From positions 2,846,808-2,910,807 of the forward strand of contig VWZP01010941.1 in assembly GCA_013396995.1 (NCBI GenBank): a DNA stretch of 64,000 nucleotides. Reading direction: 5' to 3'. Within the stretch, counting starts at the first letter, position 1. Every line of letters begins with the position of its first letter. The position numbers were made by a program, and so were the translations under genes. The notes under the pieces are model-generated. The model was not told where the DNA came from. It ran no database searches and saw only the letters and a list, made by a program, of their open reading frames with translations. This stretch comes from Dicaeum eximium (taxonomy: Eukaryota > Chordata > Aves > Passeriformes > Dicaeidae). Shown here one piece after another: positions 35,001-48,506 of the stretch.

Positions 35001-38000
35001 TGTCTAAAATGCTCTTCTATGACTGGCTTTTGATGGATGAGAAGATTGAGCAGCTGCCTCTTGAGTGCTTACAGGGATCTCAAGGAAAACTGCTTACTTA
35101 CCAAAATGCCTTTACATAAGAAAGTAAGGTAAGCATTTGCAAACTCTGCAAAGCCAGGATTTACCTTACAAGTAAGAGCTGCACCAGGAAATCACAGCTT
35201 TTTTCTTAGAACAAATTCAAACCATTTTCTTACAAAAAAGCTAAATCTCAGTGTTTCTTGATTAGTCTCACAGTTTCTAGCAGGAACCAATCTGGTTGCT
35301 TTGCAAGTGTATTTTGACATTTCCAAATAATTTAATTTACAGGCCCTGTAAATAATTTGCCTTGTTAAACACTAAAGAGATCAATGCAAAATTACAGATT
35401 TCTTAAAAATAAATAACGAAAGCTGTTTCACATGAATCCAGTGTTTTCTAAAGGTTCCACACTAAAACTATGCAAACAACAAACCAAAACTGGTTTTATA
35501 TTCTCTTTACATTGTAGAAATATTATTAATTAGCTGTGAATTGGTGTAACTAATAATCTGAGATGGAGAGCTCACACTATTGAAATATTTTGGGAAAATC
35601 ACATTGGTCTCACAATTGTATGAATTCATCCATTTATGCAAAGATCAGCAATATAATGCTACCAAACTCTGCATTTAGTAAAATTAGTATGAGTGTCATG
35701 AGAAAGTCTATTAAAAAGTTTTCAAATAAAAATGAGGCATGCTGTTTCTCTCAGATTTCAGGCACCAAGTCCCTAACCCTTGCTTCTCTGCAAGTTACAT
35801 CTCTTTTGTATTGCAGTTTTTTTGTTAGACAGTGATGTAGTTCACTCATAATCAGATAATGTTTTCTCATTTTTTAAAATTCTTTTGAGTAATTTAATTT
35901 AAGAATCATTCCAGAAAGTTATATTTGATGGTGATGGTGTTGGGGAAAGTGTGTCTTTAATGACTTAATTTGTGAATGACAATCACAATATTTCTAAGCA
36001 TCCTTGTCATAAATTCTGGTTCCTATTTCTTCAGTATGACCTTAACAGAAGCAGAAAATATTTCACCGCTGGCTGGGTAGAGACTAGTGTTCGAAATACA
36101 CTAAAATAATACAACTATTACAGAAAAAGAAAAGAGGGGAAGATCTCCAATTTAATAAATTTTTATTATTCTGGCAAGCATGACCTGAAATAAGCATTGC
36201 AAGATTATTACCTGAAATCTCAGAAAGAATGAAGCAGCTTTTTTACTCCAAAGAATATATTCAGCCTGCAGGTGACAGGGCACTTGTACCCCTCTCTCTC
36301 CCTTACATAGATACACTCATATTTATCTGTCATCTTTTTCATGTAATATTTTTGGTTGGTCTCCAAACTTGCCCACACCATTAGTTTATATAATGCTAAA
36401 AAGCACATTTTAGCACACCTGTTTTTCTCCCATATACATTTAATGAAGGAGAGGCACCCTGGGAATGAAGAGCCTTCACCAAGCATAGTGCTTTCCCCTG
36501 TTATGCGGTGCTGTTACAACACACATTTTTCCTCACCTTCATTGGGCTGCATCCTTGTGCATGAACAAAAACTTTTAATCCTTCTGTACATCTCTCAAGC
36601 TCACTTCCCTTCCCCACTCCCTCCCATTTCAATTACAGCAGCACAATACTGTCTGTCAGTGGAATATCTAGGCTATGTTTTGTGCATAATACTTTTAAGG
36701 TATGGCCTTTCAATTTAAACAGGTAATACTTCCATTCAGATGTTCAACACTTTTCGTCTCAATTACAGCATTATCCTTTCCCCTGAACAGTTGAAAAATA
36801 CAATCTTGTCCCATTCATATGGGACAAAGATAATTTTAATGTTTTTGCCACCTGACCATGTCAGCTCTCTTTCCGTGCTTCCCCTACCTCCCTTTCTCTG
36901 ATTACCTTCCTGCCCTCATTACAACATACACTTACCTCCATCACCAGTTTTTTTTTAAAATTTCCCTTTCAGACTTTCTACCTTGCTACCTGTCTACATT
37001 GCTGTTCCTCTTTTTCTGTAAAACCCCTACCAAACCAAAGCACCTCATTGTAATCCCTAAATCTCTTTGATTCTGAGACATCAAACACTGTCAGCAGCTT
37101 TTATTAACTGTAGCACTTCCAATCCTGAAGAGCTAAAGCTCTGTTTCATTGAGCATATCTCCCTGTCAGTATCCAAGAAGATAATAATTTCTATTTAGAT
37201 TGCTGTCCTTCTTTGCTGATGTTTAGAGCTTCCCACACACCACCTTCTTCATGGCTGTGGCTTATAGGTGCTACAATGACTGGAAGAAAGGTCCCTGAGG
37301 GCAAAGCACTTAAAGCTGGTGGCTGCCTCAGAAGTTGTTGATTACTGTCATGTCTAGTTTCAGTGAAGAGTGAACTATATGCATTATTCCATTTAAATGT
37401 TCCTTTCAACTGTGTCTGCTAATGTAACAACTGATATCAAAAATAAAACTGAGTTTATCATGACTCATCAGGGGATGCGGGGAGAGTACTGCTGCCCTTT
37501 GAGGAAAATTATAAATGGTCAGATTCATGACATGACAGCTTGTCTAGCAAAATGTGGTTTGCAGAACCAAAGCAGAGAAAAGAATTCTTATTTAAGTTTC
37601 CAGAATACTACCTGAATAATAAAGCAATAAATAACTTTAGAGGGAAGAAATCCAGACTTCCTGGAGGAGTCCCAGAAGATAATTAGTTATAAAAATCAAA
37701 CTGTTTCTCCAGAAGATACCCATCTCTAAAGAATGCTATACAGGAAAAACATACAGACTATGGGATCATGTGTCTGGATTCTGCAGAAAAGTCATCTTGA
37801 CAAAAGGAGTAAAGAGAGTGCTACAGATGTATACTTATGTGATAACAGAATGCTTCGTTTTTTGTGTTTGGGGCTTTTTATTTCTTCAACTGTCTTTCAT
37901 AATTTTTTCTAAGCATGTGGTATATTCTACATATTATAAATTATTTCCATGTGTTTATTTGACTAGAGGTGGTGTTCAGTACAACCAGATAACCCCCTGG

Positions 38001-41000
38001 CAGTACTGATTCCTTCAGCATATATACAGGTTGGTGAAAGGTTCCCAGAGAAATTCCATTGCTTGTTTAGGAGATAATATCATAGGGACTAGTGGCAAAT
38101 GGGCACTGTCACATATAAAATATAAATTGCATGTTATGAAAGAATATTCAAAGGCTTTTTTACTGTGTTGTCATGCAAGTAATGATGAAACAAGAGACTT
38201 TCACGCCCAAGCAGGGACTACAGTAACAGTCACATACTGAGAGAATTAATGGATAAGCTGCATTAATCACGTAAAAAACTTTTTTCCACTGAAATTCTAC
38301 TACAAGATGATTTTCTGCTAGGGCCACGCTGATAAGCTTATTGTGGACTTGTCATCTAAGTAGAAGATGATAAGATTCAATCAAAAAAGGGTTTGCGTTT
38401 TTCCCCCTCACTGCTGCCAGGATATACAAAAGAAAACTTGGTTAAGAATTTGATTGTATTTGGCAAATGTCACTTATTTCCTACCCACTGGTTCAGAAAT
38501 CTGTGCAGGAGCACGAAGGACTTGGGAAAGAATATTCCCAAGGAGGTGCTATATTATATCACTTCATACAGCTACAGAGATGGCTCTAATTTTAGCCAGT
38601 GCTGCTGTGATGTCACCAATTGTCTCAAAGATATTTAGAGGAAGGATATTTTGGCACCAGCCATACACAGTCTGTTATAATGGAATCCCTGGTTTGGAAA
38701 TGTCTCTTCTAGCTGAAGGCAGAGCAGAAGGAAAGAAGGTGCCAGAAGAAATGTATTTAATATAGTTAGATTTTTTTTCTGTCTAAACAAGCCACATATT
38801 TGTTTTAGGCATCATGTCTAGTCAGCCATGTTCATTCATTTCTTACACTTTAAGTAGTCTTCATTTATCTATTTACAATTAAATTGGAAATTGCAAATAT
38901 ATATTATTTTTGGAATGTGGGCAATACCTCTTTATATCTAATTGAATACATAGGCAATAATACAGTCTCTCTGTATTGTTGTTGCTGCTGTTCAATAAAC
39001 CAACAAGCTTTTTGTGGTTTATATCATCAGCAGAAAACCAAAGCTGAATTACAGCCCTGCATTCAATCTTTGTGTTGAGTACAGAAATTGCCTGTTTTTC
39101 AGAATGTGCAATTTAGAGACATGGGATCTAGAGACCCATAAAGTGTATTTCTACACATCAGTGCCAACAGTAAAAGTCGTGAGTATTCAAAAGAAAAACA
39201 GGATATAAAAACATTTCAAGGTATATCTAGATTTCTGCAGATTGCAGAATGCTTTCATTAATTTTCTAGGAACTTTACAAAAACTATATTCCACATGATC
39301 CCTCCAGAGACGATCTCAAAAGTTAATCATCAAAGAAGGGGAGTTGGAATAGAGAAAAGAAAAACAAATATGAGGAAAGGAGGACTTCTTTCAATTCACA
39401 TCTTAATGATCTGTGGAAAGATGAGCAGCAAACACCTGACATATAAACTCTGTGTTTTCAAAGATGGTGAAACAATTTACTTTATGAACTTATACAAGAA
39501 AATATCCTGCCAGCAAGGTTTTATTTTCAAGAATGCATTTCTTGAAGTTGCAGTTGGGAGTTAGAAACACAGAATCCCTCATTTTGTTTCTGTCTCTGCC
39601 ACTGATTACTTGACAAATTTAAAGTTATTTGATCAAAATCAAGTACCTGAAGTACCTTCTGTCTGGGAATACACTTATGTTTGTATGTCATCAAGCTGCC
39701 GGAAGAGTTGGCACTTTTCCAAAACCAAGCATCCTAGAACAATTACAGGAAACAGATGGATAACATATTCTGAATTAAATCTATATGTAAGCTAGTATTG
39801 CACAGCACACAGGACTGAACTGAGGAAAACTTCCATTCTTAGTGATGCCTTGAGAGACAACCTAGAACAGAGGCTAGACACTGTTAAAGGAATAAAGTAG
39901 TTATTTGTTAAAAAGGTCTTCAAAGGATACCCCTTGTGCAACACAAGAGCCTGGCTGAGGCTACACAAAAGATGGAAGGCATGTCACGAGTTTCCACACT
40001 TTTATAAGATTTGGTCCATTTACATATTGGGGTTGATTGTCCAATTACAGCTTCAGGTCTAAAACAGACTCTACAAAATACATACACAAGGGAACATTGA
40101 TTCTTCATCTCAAGTTTGAGATATAGTCTCTGCACTATTTTAGCTGTGCCGTCTAACTACAGCAATGTTTTGAAAACTGACAGAATTTTCTGGTTTTAAC
40201 CAGTTTACCAGTTGGCCTATTACGTTTAAAATCTCAGCCATTCATGGAGAGAAAAAAATTAGTCCTTCTCAGGACGAGTTGAAGATGTTTTATATTCAAT
40301 AAAAAAATTCTAATTTGCTTTATTGTAAAAGTTGCCTCAGTGCTATGCATACTTTGCACCTTAAGAAACATTTCATAACAAACAGCATTTTTTGTTCTAC
40401 TGCTTCATTTACCATATTAGGGTATAATCAGTCCCTACTCTCTTTCTGCAGTATTATCTTTATTTCATAAGCCTACAGGACATGGTTTCCCCTTTAATGT
40501 CACCTTCTCTCTGCTTCATTATTTTTAGACATCACTTATGTAATACAGTGGCAGAGAAAAGATGCTTCACTGTGGTACCATGTAAATGCCAGCTGTGTTT
40601 TATCCCCCCATAGGCCCCTTGAGACTGCCTCGAGTTGCAAAGAACTGTTTCCCCTTGACTCAAAATTGTGAAAGAAATGGAAGGTTTGAAATAACATCAG
40701 CAATCTGACAGTTTTAGATTTGCATTCTGAGAATTTGCATATATCCCATTAAAGCTTATTTGACACAGGTTTAGAATGTATACATTGACAGTTAATTTAC
40801 AGGGTTAACACTAAGTGGAAGCTTTCTTATAATTAATTGTCACAAACTGACATCTGATATTCTTGATAGACAAAGACAAGCAGTTGCTTCAAGAAAAGTT
40901 CAATAGACAGCATTTTGTAGGCAAATATCCTCCAGAACGGACTGGTCTATTTTTGGATCATTAACAGCCAGCCCAGGCTTCAAATGCTAAATTTCATTAG

Positions 41001-42409
41001 AGAAGAGTTTCCTAAGTGTTCTAAATGAGATGTCTTGCACATGTAGTGAGCTCATAAAATGGCAAACTTTTCTCAGTTCGTTTTACAGGAGACACAATTG
41101 ATTACTTTGTGATTTAGGAGCCTAAATCAGCCTAAACTCTGAATTAAATCATAGTTCTACTGATAAAACAAAAAGAAACTTGAATTGTACAGATATTTAG
41201 GACTAGAATGAATGGTAAAAATCAAGTCTATTTGATGAATAAGGGCCTAATGTATTTTATTATGGGGGGCTACATTCCAGGGAAATATTTCAATTTCAAC
41301 TTTCAACTGATTTTTTCTTCAGAAAGTTTCATCTCTGTTAAAAGGCTGAAAGACATTTTGATAACACTGAAAAGATACAAAACCTACAAATTATTAAAGA
41401 TGCCTGATGCATTGGCAAATTTTTATTCTGTTTAGTTTCTATCAGAATCTGTGGAACTTATAGAATTCCAAGTGACAGGTGCTATGGAAGCAGATATATT
41501 ACTATTTTTTATAAAATTCCACTGCAGCATATTAATAATGAAGATATACCAGGAATGAAAGGCAGAATATTCTGGCAAACCAGATTGTCATAATAAATTA
41601 ACTAGAAGCAAAAAATCATTGAACAGTCTTATTTTCAAAAAATGGAAGAGAAAGAAAACAACACCAAGCTACCACAGATTCTGTCTGTAATTATTTTAAT
41701 TGGATTAAATATGTTTAAAGTGAATGGTTTGTCTAATTTATTTGTATTAACATCAAAATTTTTCCTGCTAAAATTACAGTTTTATTATGCATTTCATACT
41801 TGCAACATGATCTTCACTTCCCAGGACTTACTGATAAGAGGGGAAGTAAAAAGAGCAAAATGTTGAACAAGTAGAAACCTCTCTGCTGATGTTTGCAGAA
41901 ACAGTCATTTTTGAAGGCTCAGATAATAGGGCTGTATCAGTGTTTACCTCTTTCTAGATCTGCTGGTGAGGTATTTGAATTCCTAGCAGAAAAATAAAAT
42001 CCTTTCTGCTGGGAGTGACAGAGCTCACCTATAACTCTTAGCAACAGTTGAGGTAAAGCTCTGGAAGCTTGGTCCTACACAAACCTCTCAGCACTACTTC
42101 TTCAAACAGAAGAATTACCTTGAACTTTTCAGGAGGTAGCCTTTGGCACTGATTTAAGATCTTCTAGGTTTCTGAAACCAATGTTATTCAACTACTGAAA
42201 CCAAAATGTGTTCTTCTGGTTTATACCATAGTTTTGAAAAAAGCAAACTACAAATATATTTATTGAATTTAAAGTATTTTATCAAAAACCTTTCAGAAAA
42301 GGACACTCCTGGTCCTGAAGGATTTTTTTTTTTTTTTTGATGCCTGCATTCACTGCTCTCCTAGTCTGGGACTCAGTCATGAGATGTCAACTATTTCTAA
42401 GCATCCCTT
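32069..42409. other. Long unique AT-rich stretch, no gene seen
   Basis: More than 10 kb without an identifiable gene, transposon or RNA. Frames reach 120 codons (36356-36718, plus) and 107 codons (33979-34302, plus), but neither resembles a known family and stop-free lengths of this size are expected by chance. A 16-base poly-T run lies at 42323-42338. Any transposon remains here are too diverged to see by eye. Confidence 0.5.
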
Positions 42410-42446
42410 GCCTGGCCACTCCTTGTGAAGGAGTCACAGGCCAGGC
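42410..42446. repeat. GC-rich hairpin, 8 + 7 base pairs
   Basis: GCCTGGCC (42410-42417) pairs with GGCCAGGC (42439-42446). Inside it ACTCCTT (42418-42424) pairs with AAGGAGT (42428-42434) around a GTG loop, with a CACA bulge on the right arm. All fifteen pairs are Watson-Crick. It stands out in an AT-rich area and is the most stable-looking local fold I noticed. It is too short for a microRNA precursor. Confidence 0.8.
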
Positions 42447-42515
42447 TACATTTCCCTTACAGAATGGATTTTGGCTTTTCTAGCAGTAGCTAGTGGCCCA
42501 AATAGTTTTGGTCTC

Positions 42516-42529
42516 TGTCTCATGAGACA
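42516..42529. repeat. 14-base perfect palindrome
   Basis: TGTCTCATGAGACA is its own reverse complement. It lies 70 bases after the GC-rich hairpin and 13 bases before another inverted repeat. Confidence 0.8.
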
Positions 42530-42542
42530 CCACCTTTGTTTA

Positions 42543-42563
42543 AGGCTCTTCTTCTAAGAGCCT
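42543..42563. repeat. 8-base perfect inverted repeat with a 5-base loop
   Basis: AGGCTCTT (42543-42550) and AAGAGCCT (42556-42563) flank CTTCT. This is the third inverted repeat within 155 bases. No U-run follows that would suggest a transcription terminator, and the setting is eukaryotic. Confidence 0.8.
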
Positions 42564-43953
42564 CTCATAAGGAATTTTAATTTCATTTAAATTTCATGGC
42601 AATCAAGTGTCCAGATCCAGAATAGTCTGTAATAATCAAGTACATACGGCACAAGACCTTGCTAGAGAATTCCTTTACCAATTCAGTTTTCAGTCAGGAA
42701 TTCATGTCTTGCTATTTCAATTCCCTTCTCTGTTACTAGGACAAACATTGTTACAAGACAGAAAGATCCTTTTGTTGTGGTTTTCATATCTCCAATTCAG
42801 ATGATGAACACAATAATAACATCCATAATATTTCTCATAGAGCTGAGGGTTACAGTGGAGCTTGAGAGGGTTATTTAATAGACAGAGAGAAATAATTTCT
42901 CAAATATTTAAATGCTTGACAGAACTTAGGTGATCAGAAGATCTACAGGCTTCAGAGTTTTTCATTTAGGAAAGAAATGCAGCCTATCAGCAAAAAATGC
43001 TTCAGGAATGTATCCAACTCACTTTCATTTTGATGGACAGCACACCTATCAGTCTTTCATGGTTATAAGTCCTTCCATGGTCCCCTACTATATCTCACAT
43101 GCATATCCTTCCTCATGGATATATTTATTTTAATAACTGAGCATGGCTTACATAAATGGCAATAGCTGTTGCCAGTAAGCCATAATAAAGCAGATTCTTC
43201 AGGAAGCAGTAAGCATTTGCTGAAAAACAGCCATTGCAACAGTGGGTTCAGTCTGAAATTATATTATCAGCTTTTCCTCGACAATGGATGCTAAACCCAG
43301 CACAAACGTCATGGGGTCTGATGGTTTTCAACTTGACTGCTGATTGGAGTAAGGAAACTGCTAGGAGACTGTAATGAGAAAAGCAAGCTTAAAAAAATTG
43401 AGAACTTGAATATAAGCAATCATCTTCATCCTGGCTTTGCCTCAGGGGACTGAACCCCGTCTTTTCTAGGTATACAGACAAAGAAAGTGTCAGTTTTATT
43501 CATGTGCAAGCCTAGAAAAATTAAAAAGTACTGTTTGAGATCTGATATAGACCAAGGGAAAACAACTTGATACAGATATTTTTTATTAAAGTTTTACTTG
43601 TTTGCATCTTCACATTCTTTCTGTATAATAGCAGATGTAAATGTAATCCTTATACCAGATAAAAGGAATAGAAAGAAGGAAATAAAAAAAGTAAATTTTG
43701 TCATTATGTAAAGTTCAAAGTAGATCCAGGCATTCTGAAAGTTTACAGAATATATAAAGTATTTATAATCTCATTAAATATCTTTTCATATCTCTGGCCC
43801 ATGGAAAAACAACTCAGAATGAAATGAGTTTTATAGAAAACATTTTGATGTACCCTTTTAATAACTCAACAGCTATCTAAAAGGAAGACAAAAGATGGAA
43901 GAACAATTAAAATTTAAGAAGCTTGAGCCGTAAAATGCCAGGATGGAGCTGCA

Positions 43954-43989
43954 AAATCAGGAAGGCTTACGAAATCAGGAAAGCTTACA
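43954..43989. repeat. 18-base tandem duplication
   Basis: AAATCAGGAAGGCTTACG (43954-43971) is followed at once by AAATCAGGAAAGCTTACA (43972-43989). The copies differ at two positions, so the duplication is recent but not new. Confidence 0.9.
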
Positions 43990-46900
43990 AAAAAATTCCT
44001 GATTACAAGTAATGTACAGTTTGCAATCAAAACACTAGATAAAGCAGATTGTCCAGTTTCAGAGAAAAAAATTACCCAGAGATTTTAAAGCTAAGTACTT
44101 TTGATTAATAATGCACTAGTATAAGGTGTTCTATTCCAGGGTTTATTTGACTGAACCTACTAAAGTGCAGCTCAGTACCAAGATGGAAACAGAGGTTCCA
44201 GCTGCACATTTATCCCCATCCTACTGCCCAGAGGATGGCACACGAGGCAGGGATGCTCAGGTAGGCAAACCAGCACTTTGAGCTAGGTGGGCTTGTCACC
44301 ACTGTTAGGAGACACAAACTTTAGGAAACTCATTTGGTGCTACCAAAACGTGATGTCAAATGCCACCTAATGAACGTGCAAATCATTCTTTACTTATGTA
44401 AGCCTCCAGGGGATTTAAACCAGCACTGGATGGCTGGTAGTAGTCTAACATAATATGACAATATTTTTAAAAAATCAAGAAAGAATAAGATCTTATTGTA
44501 AGTATATCTAGGGAAGAGAGAAGAAAAAAAAAATTGAAAAATAATTTCTAGGGAAGCACAAATGGGAAAGGTCACCTTGGCCTAATCTCCTATCAGGTCA
44601 TCCTCAAGAAACTGAAGATCCAATAAAATTCCTGTTAAGCTTGTTTTGAACAGAGAAACAGAAACACTGCTGCAAAGTGACTGTTGAAAAAAGATGCAGC
44701 CAAAGGGTGCCATAACCAGAAAGCTGAATCCATTATCTAATTTTGAGTACAAGGTAATTTCAGAACTGACGCTCCAAAAAGAATTTTTCTGATCTTTGTC
44801 TCTTTTCCCCCACTTTCTCCTTCTTAAACGAAATAGGTCAGAAAATAACCAGATTGCTGGGCAGCATATTAAACCAATTAATTGATTAAAATCAAGGAAA
44901 AGAAGGAGTATCGCTTTGGTGTCTCTATCTGAAACATGTATCTTCTTTTAATCATTCTGCCATTGAAATTTTATATTACAGCAGCACAATACAGGTGCCA
45001 TTGTGAAAAATTATTTTATTTTTGTAGTGTAGAATGCAGCCTTTGAAACTGTAAAGCAATTTTCTCTTTCTTCTACCTGCTTTCTGGGGTTTTTTCCCTA
45101 TTCAGTGCCTGTTACAGAATTCTGACTTTCTCTCTGGTAGTTACTATTATGAGCAGCAGCATTTGGGCCTGCCAATCTTCAAAATCTGTAAGTGGGCTAC
45201 TGCCTGGAGGTATATGAACTACAAACTTTTTGAACTTTACATTACTGCTTGCCTGCACTGGCTATTTAGCTGATTTCCTTCTGTGCATCTTTGATCAAAT
45301 AATGGATTTCTGTCTCAATGTTGTTGTCATTAAGTTCTTACCTTTTTCTCCTTTTATAATATATATCTACTTTGTGACATTTTAAACTAACAGAATACAA
45401 CACTGGGAAAATAGACTGCATTGGAAGCAGCTCTCAGAGAAGAGAGCACACATTGCTTGGCCTTCATATGCCTTTTTGGGAAAAAATAATGAATTTATAA
45501 AAGTATCTGCTTCTTCACACCCCAGCCCAGCTAGGTAACAAGTTACAATCAGTGCATCAGTTTTAGCAAGAAAGTCTCAACTGATAGGAGGAATGTTCAC
45601 TACTGTGTCTGCAAAGTCACTGAAGATTTGGGGCATAAACTCAGTAGGACTTCATGCAAATATTCAGCTAGGAATTTAGCAGATGGTTTTTGGGCACTCT
45701 GTCAAAGATACACACTTATATGGTTCCATAATGTTGCATTTACCTAATACTAAGCATGTGAAATATTTACTCACTTGCTGAAGAGTTTTGACCCAAAATA
45801 ATTAAATGCTCCTGGAACTAAATATCTGTTTTCAAGTTTGTGCCAAAATGTTTAGTCAAGAATTATGTTCCTGGTACATGTATATAAAACAGCTTTATAG
45901 CAACAGTGACCTTTCTTGCAAGCCCTGAAGGACGTATTGAATATTTTTAGAAAATTATCAGTTCTGTTTTACTGGACAGCTCTGCTCCTCATGGAATGTT
46001 CTGACAGCACACACCTTCCCTATGCTTGAATAATATTTTATTGTGAGATTTTAATACTATAATCTACATTGAGATAGGTGTGTTTTGCCTATGGCAAGGC
46101 AAGAAGGTGAAGACAAAAGTGAGCATGGGAAAACATCATCCAGACTTCCTTTATGACCACTGTGACAGCTGAATGCTGTACAAAGACATGCATGTGAATT
46201 TGACCTAACAAAAACCTCCTTTTGTTCCTCTGTCAGAGTTTTAGAATTCAGTGGCAAACTTCTTAATTGCCAGACCCAAAGGGTCTCAGAATAGGAGCGA
46301 TGTCTCAGCTCACATTTAATTCTGAGCATCTAAATGTCCAGCAAAGACATAAAGGCAAAATCACACATACTATTTTTTAAAGTGGCTACATAAACAGTCC
46401 TGTCATCAAAGCAATCCTGTTTGCTAGGAATAAACACTTGGCAAGTAGGACACTTTCCACTGATTCTCTTCTCAGGATTGTCCTTTGATAGTTGATTCGT
46501 AGCTTCCTTAAGGTACCGGCACAGCTATTGAGTTCTGTGTAGTTAACAAAGCTTTCAGTGTTTGGTATCCAGTTCCTCCCAGGTGGGTTCAGTGACAGAT
46601 CTGGAGGCTAGAGATGCAACTTCTGAACACACCACTCTGTTCTTTTCTAGTTTCAAAGCCCTTTCAGTCTGCATGACTGTTCTGATCATTATGCTATAGG
46701 GAGAGACAACCAGACCATGGAGAGTCTGACATGATAGAAGAATCTACACCTAGAAAACAGTATGATATTACTCTAAACACTTGTTTGCTAATTCCCATCT
46801 GTGCTGCTCCTAAAATACATTCAAACTCTGTCTCTTGATGTATTTAGACTGATAAAAATCACTCTGGCATACATACACTATGTCAGCATCAGCTGCGCTG

Positions 46901-48466
46901 TTTGTGATAAGAACCAAAAAGACTTTGTTTATCATAAAACATATTCTCACAAGCTTCACTGCTCTGATAATTATGAAAATTGCATGACACTCCTACAAAC
47001 TTAACTTCTTAAGGTCAGATGAAATCGTCTAGGGTGTACAAACATGCATGCATATAACATACATGCACCACAAGAGCATCAAACTGAAACAAGGCACAGT
47101 TTCTTTAAATTTGAAGATATATAACAAACTGAATGTTTAAATAAAATGCAAAGTATAATTTTGGGGTTGTAAAATTTACGAAGCATCGGGAAATAGATAC
47201 TGGAAAACATTCTGAAAAGCTTTAAATTAAAATAGCCAGTCAATATAAAGGAGAACATAATATCAACCAGCTCTGTAACCAATAGTAAGGAAAAATCAGA
47301 TGAGTATTATTACCTACACAGGAGGTGCTGGTGAGAGTCATGACCTGGGGCTCAGAGAGGATGAAGGGCTGAAACATTCCAAAACCCCATTTTCAACTTT
47401 ATAATAGTCCTGAAGTGACTGGACCTGCTACAATTCGCAGTGAAATCAGTCGTGTCTGCTGTAAACTTTCTACTTCTCTCTGCTCCTGGATACAGACAAG
47501 GAAAGACATTAACTTCCCTCCTTAACCTTTTCCTTATCAACATTGCTTCTGATATGCACAAACATTGGCGTTCAGAAATCCTATAAATTTTAAAGTAGAA
47601 CAGTGTAACTTGCATACTATTTGTTAGGAGAGGGTAAAGGCACACTCATATTCTGTGGACACTAAGTAATCAATAACATACTTTGTGAAAAGTAAAATGT
47701 GAAATATTTCACAAGTGAGTGTTTATAATTATATACAAAAGAAAAGAAAAAAGCAAACTCATGAACACAGGCAAGGTAGAAGAGAGAAGAGAAGGAATAC
47801 GAGAAGAACTGCGAAATCAAAAATGCGGCATAAAAGCAGAAAAACTTAGAAAAAATTCTTTCAAAGAGCAGGAAAAGAGATACAAGAAAAAAACCTCAGA
47901 TCATCAGCAGAAACAGAGTTGTGACTTTTGTTTTAAAACCATAGAGTCTATATAGTTAAAGTCATCATTAGGTGAATTAATGAACTCTAGAAGAAGCAAT
48001 CTGTTATCTCGGAATACCAAGTCTCTAAAAGTCATCAATCCATCTTTTTTTTGGAAAGACAGAAACAAAAGAATAGAAAATTAATATACTTCTTAATTCT
48101 TCAAAAATTATTTGTGTTTTTTTATATAACTATTGAACAATCAAATTCTGAACAGGTATATGCAGATGCCCATGTAATTATTTCTGCATTCACTGCCAAA
48201 GCAGTTTAATCAATCTGATCTGTAATTCAGTTAAAGATGCAAGCAACACATGTAGATAAGATTCAATTGTTATTCCCACTTTTTTTTCTCCTGCCAACAA
48301 GTGTTGGTTAGCAGGAATTTTTTTTTTGCTATGATTAAGTTTAATTTCTCCTTCAAGCATGTGATGTAAGCATTTTCAGTGGATTTTTTATTAAATGAAA
48401 TGGAATGCATTCTGCTATTTTTATTATTCCCTCTCCTCAACCATATTTTTGTAAGTACAGGGAAAG

Positions 48467-48506
48467 AAACCCCCCAAAACACCACATAATAACCCCCCAA
48501 AAAACC
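48467..48506. repeat. A/C-rich tract with two C6 runs
   Basis: AACCCCCCAAAA occurs twice, near 48469 and 48491, in an otherwise A/C-rich stretch, so the minus strand has two G6 runs separated by 16 bases. Two runs are not enough for an ordinary single-strand quadruplex. Confidence 0.7.

Noticed and set aside
42410..42446. MicroRNA precursor or transcription terminator
   Set aside because: The hairpin is 37 bases, too short for a microRNA precursor, lacks a following T-run, and the setting is eukaryotic.
47719..47955. 78-codon lysine/glutamate-rich frame that looks like a coiled coil
   Set aside because: The amino-acid bias follows from purine-rich DNA; the start context and surroundings give no support.
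48467..48506. Possible G-quadruplex or telomere-like sequence on the minus strand
   Set aside because: Only two G6 runs are present, and the spacing does not repeat as in telomeric DNA.
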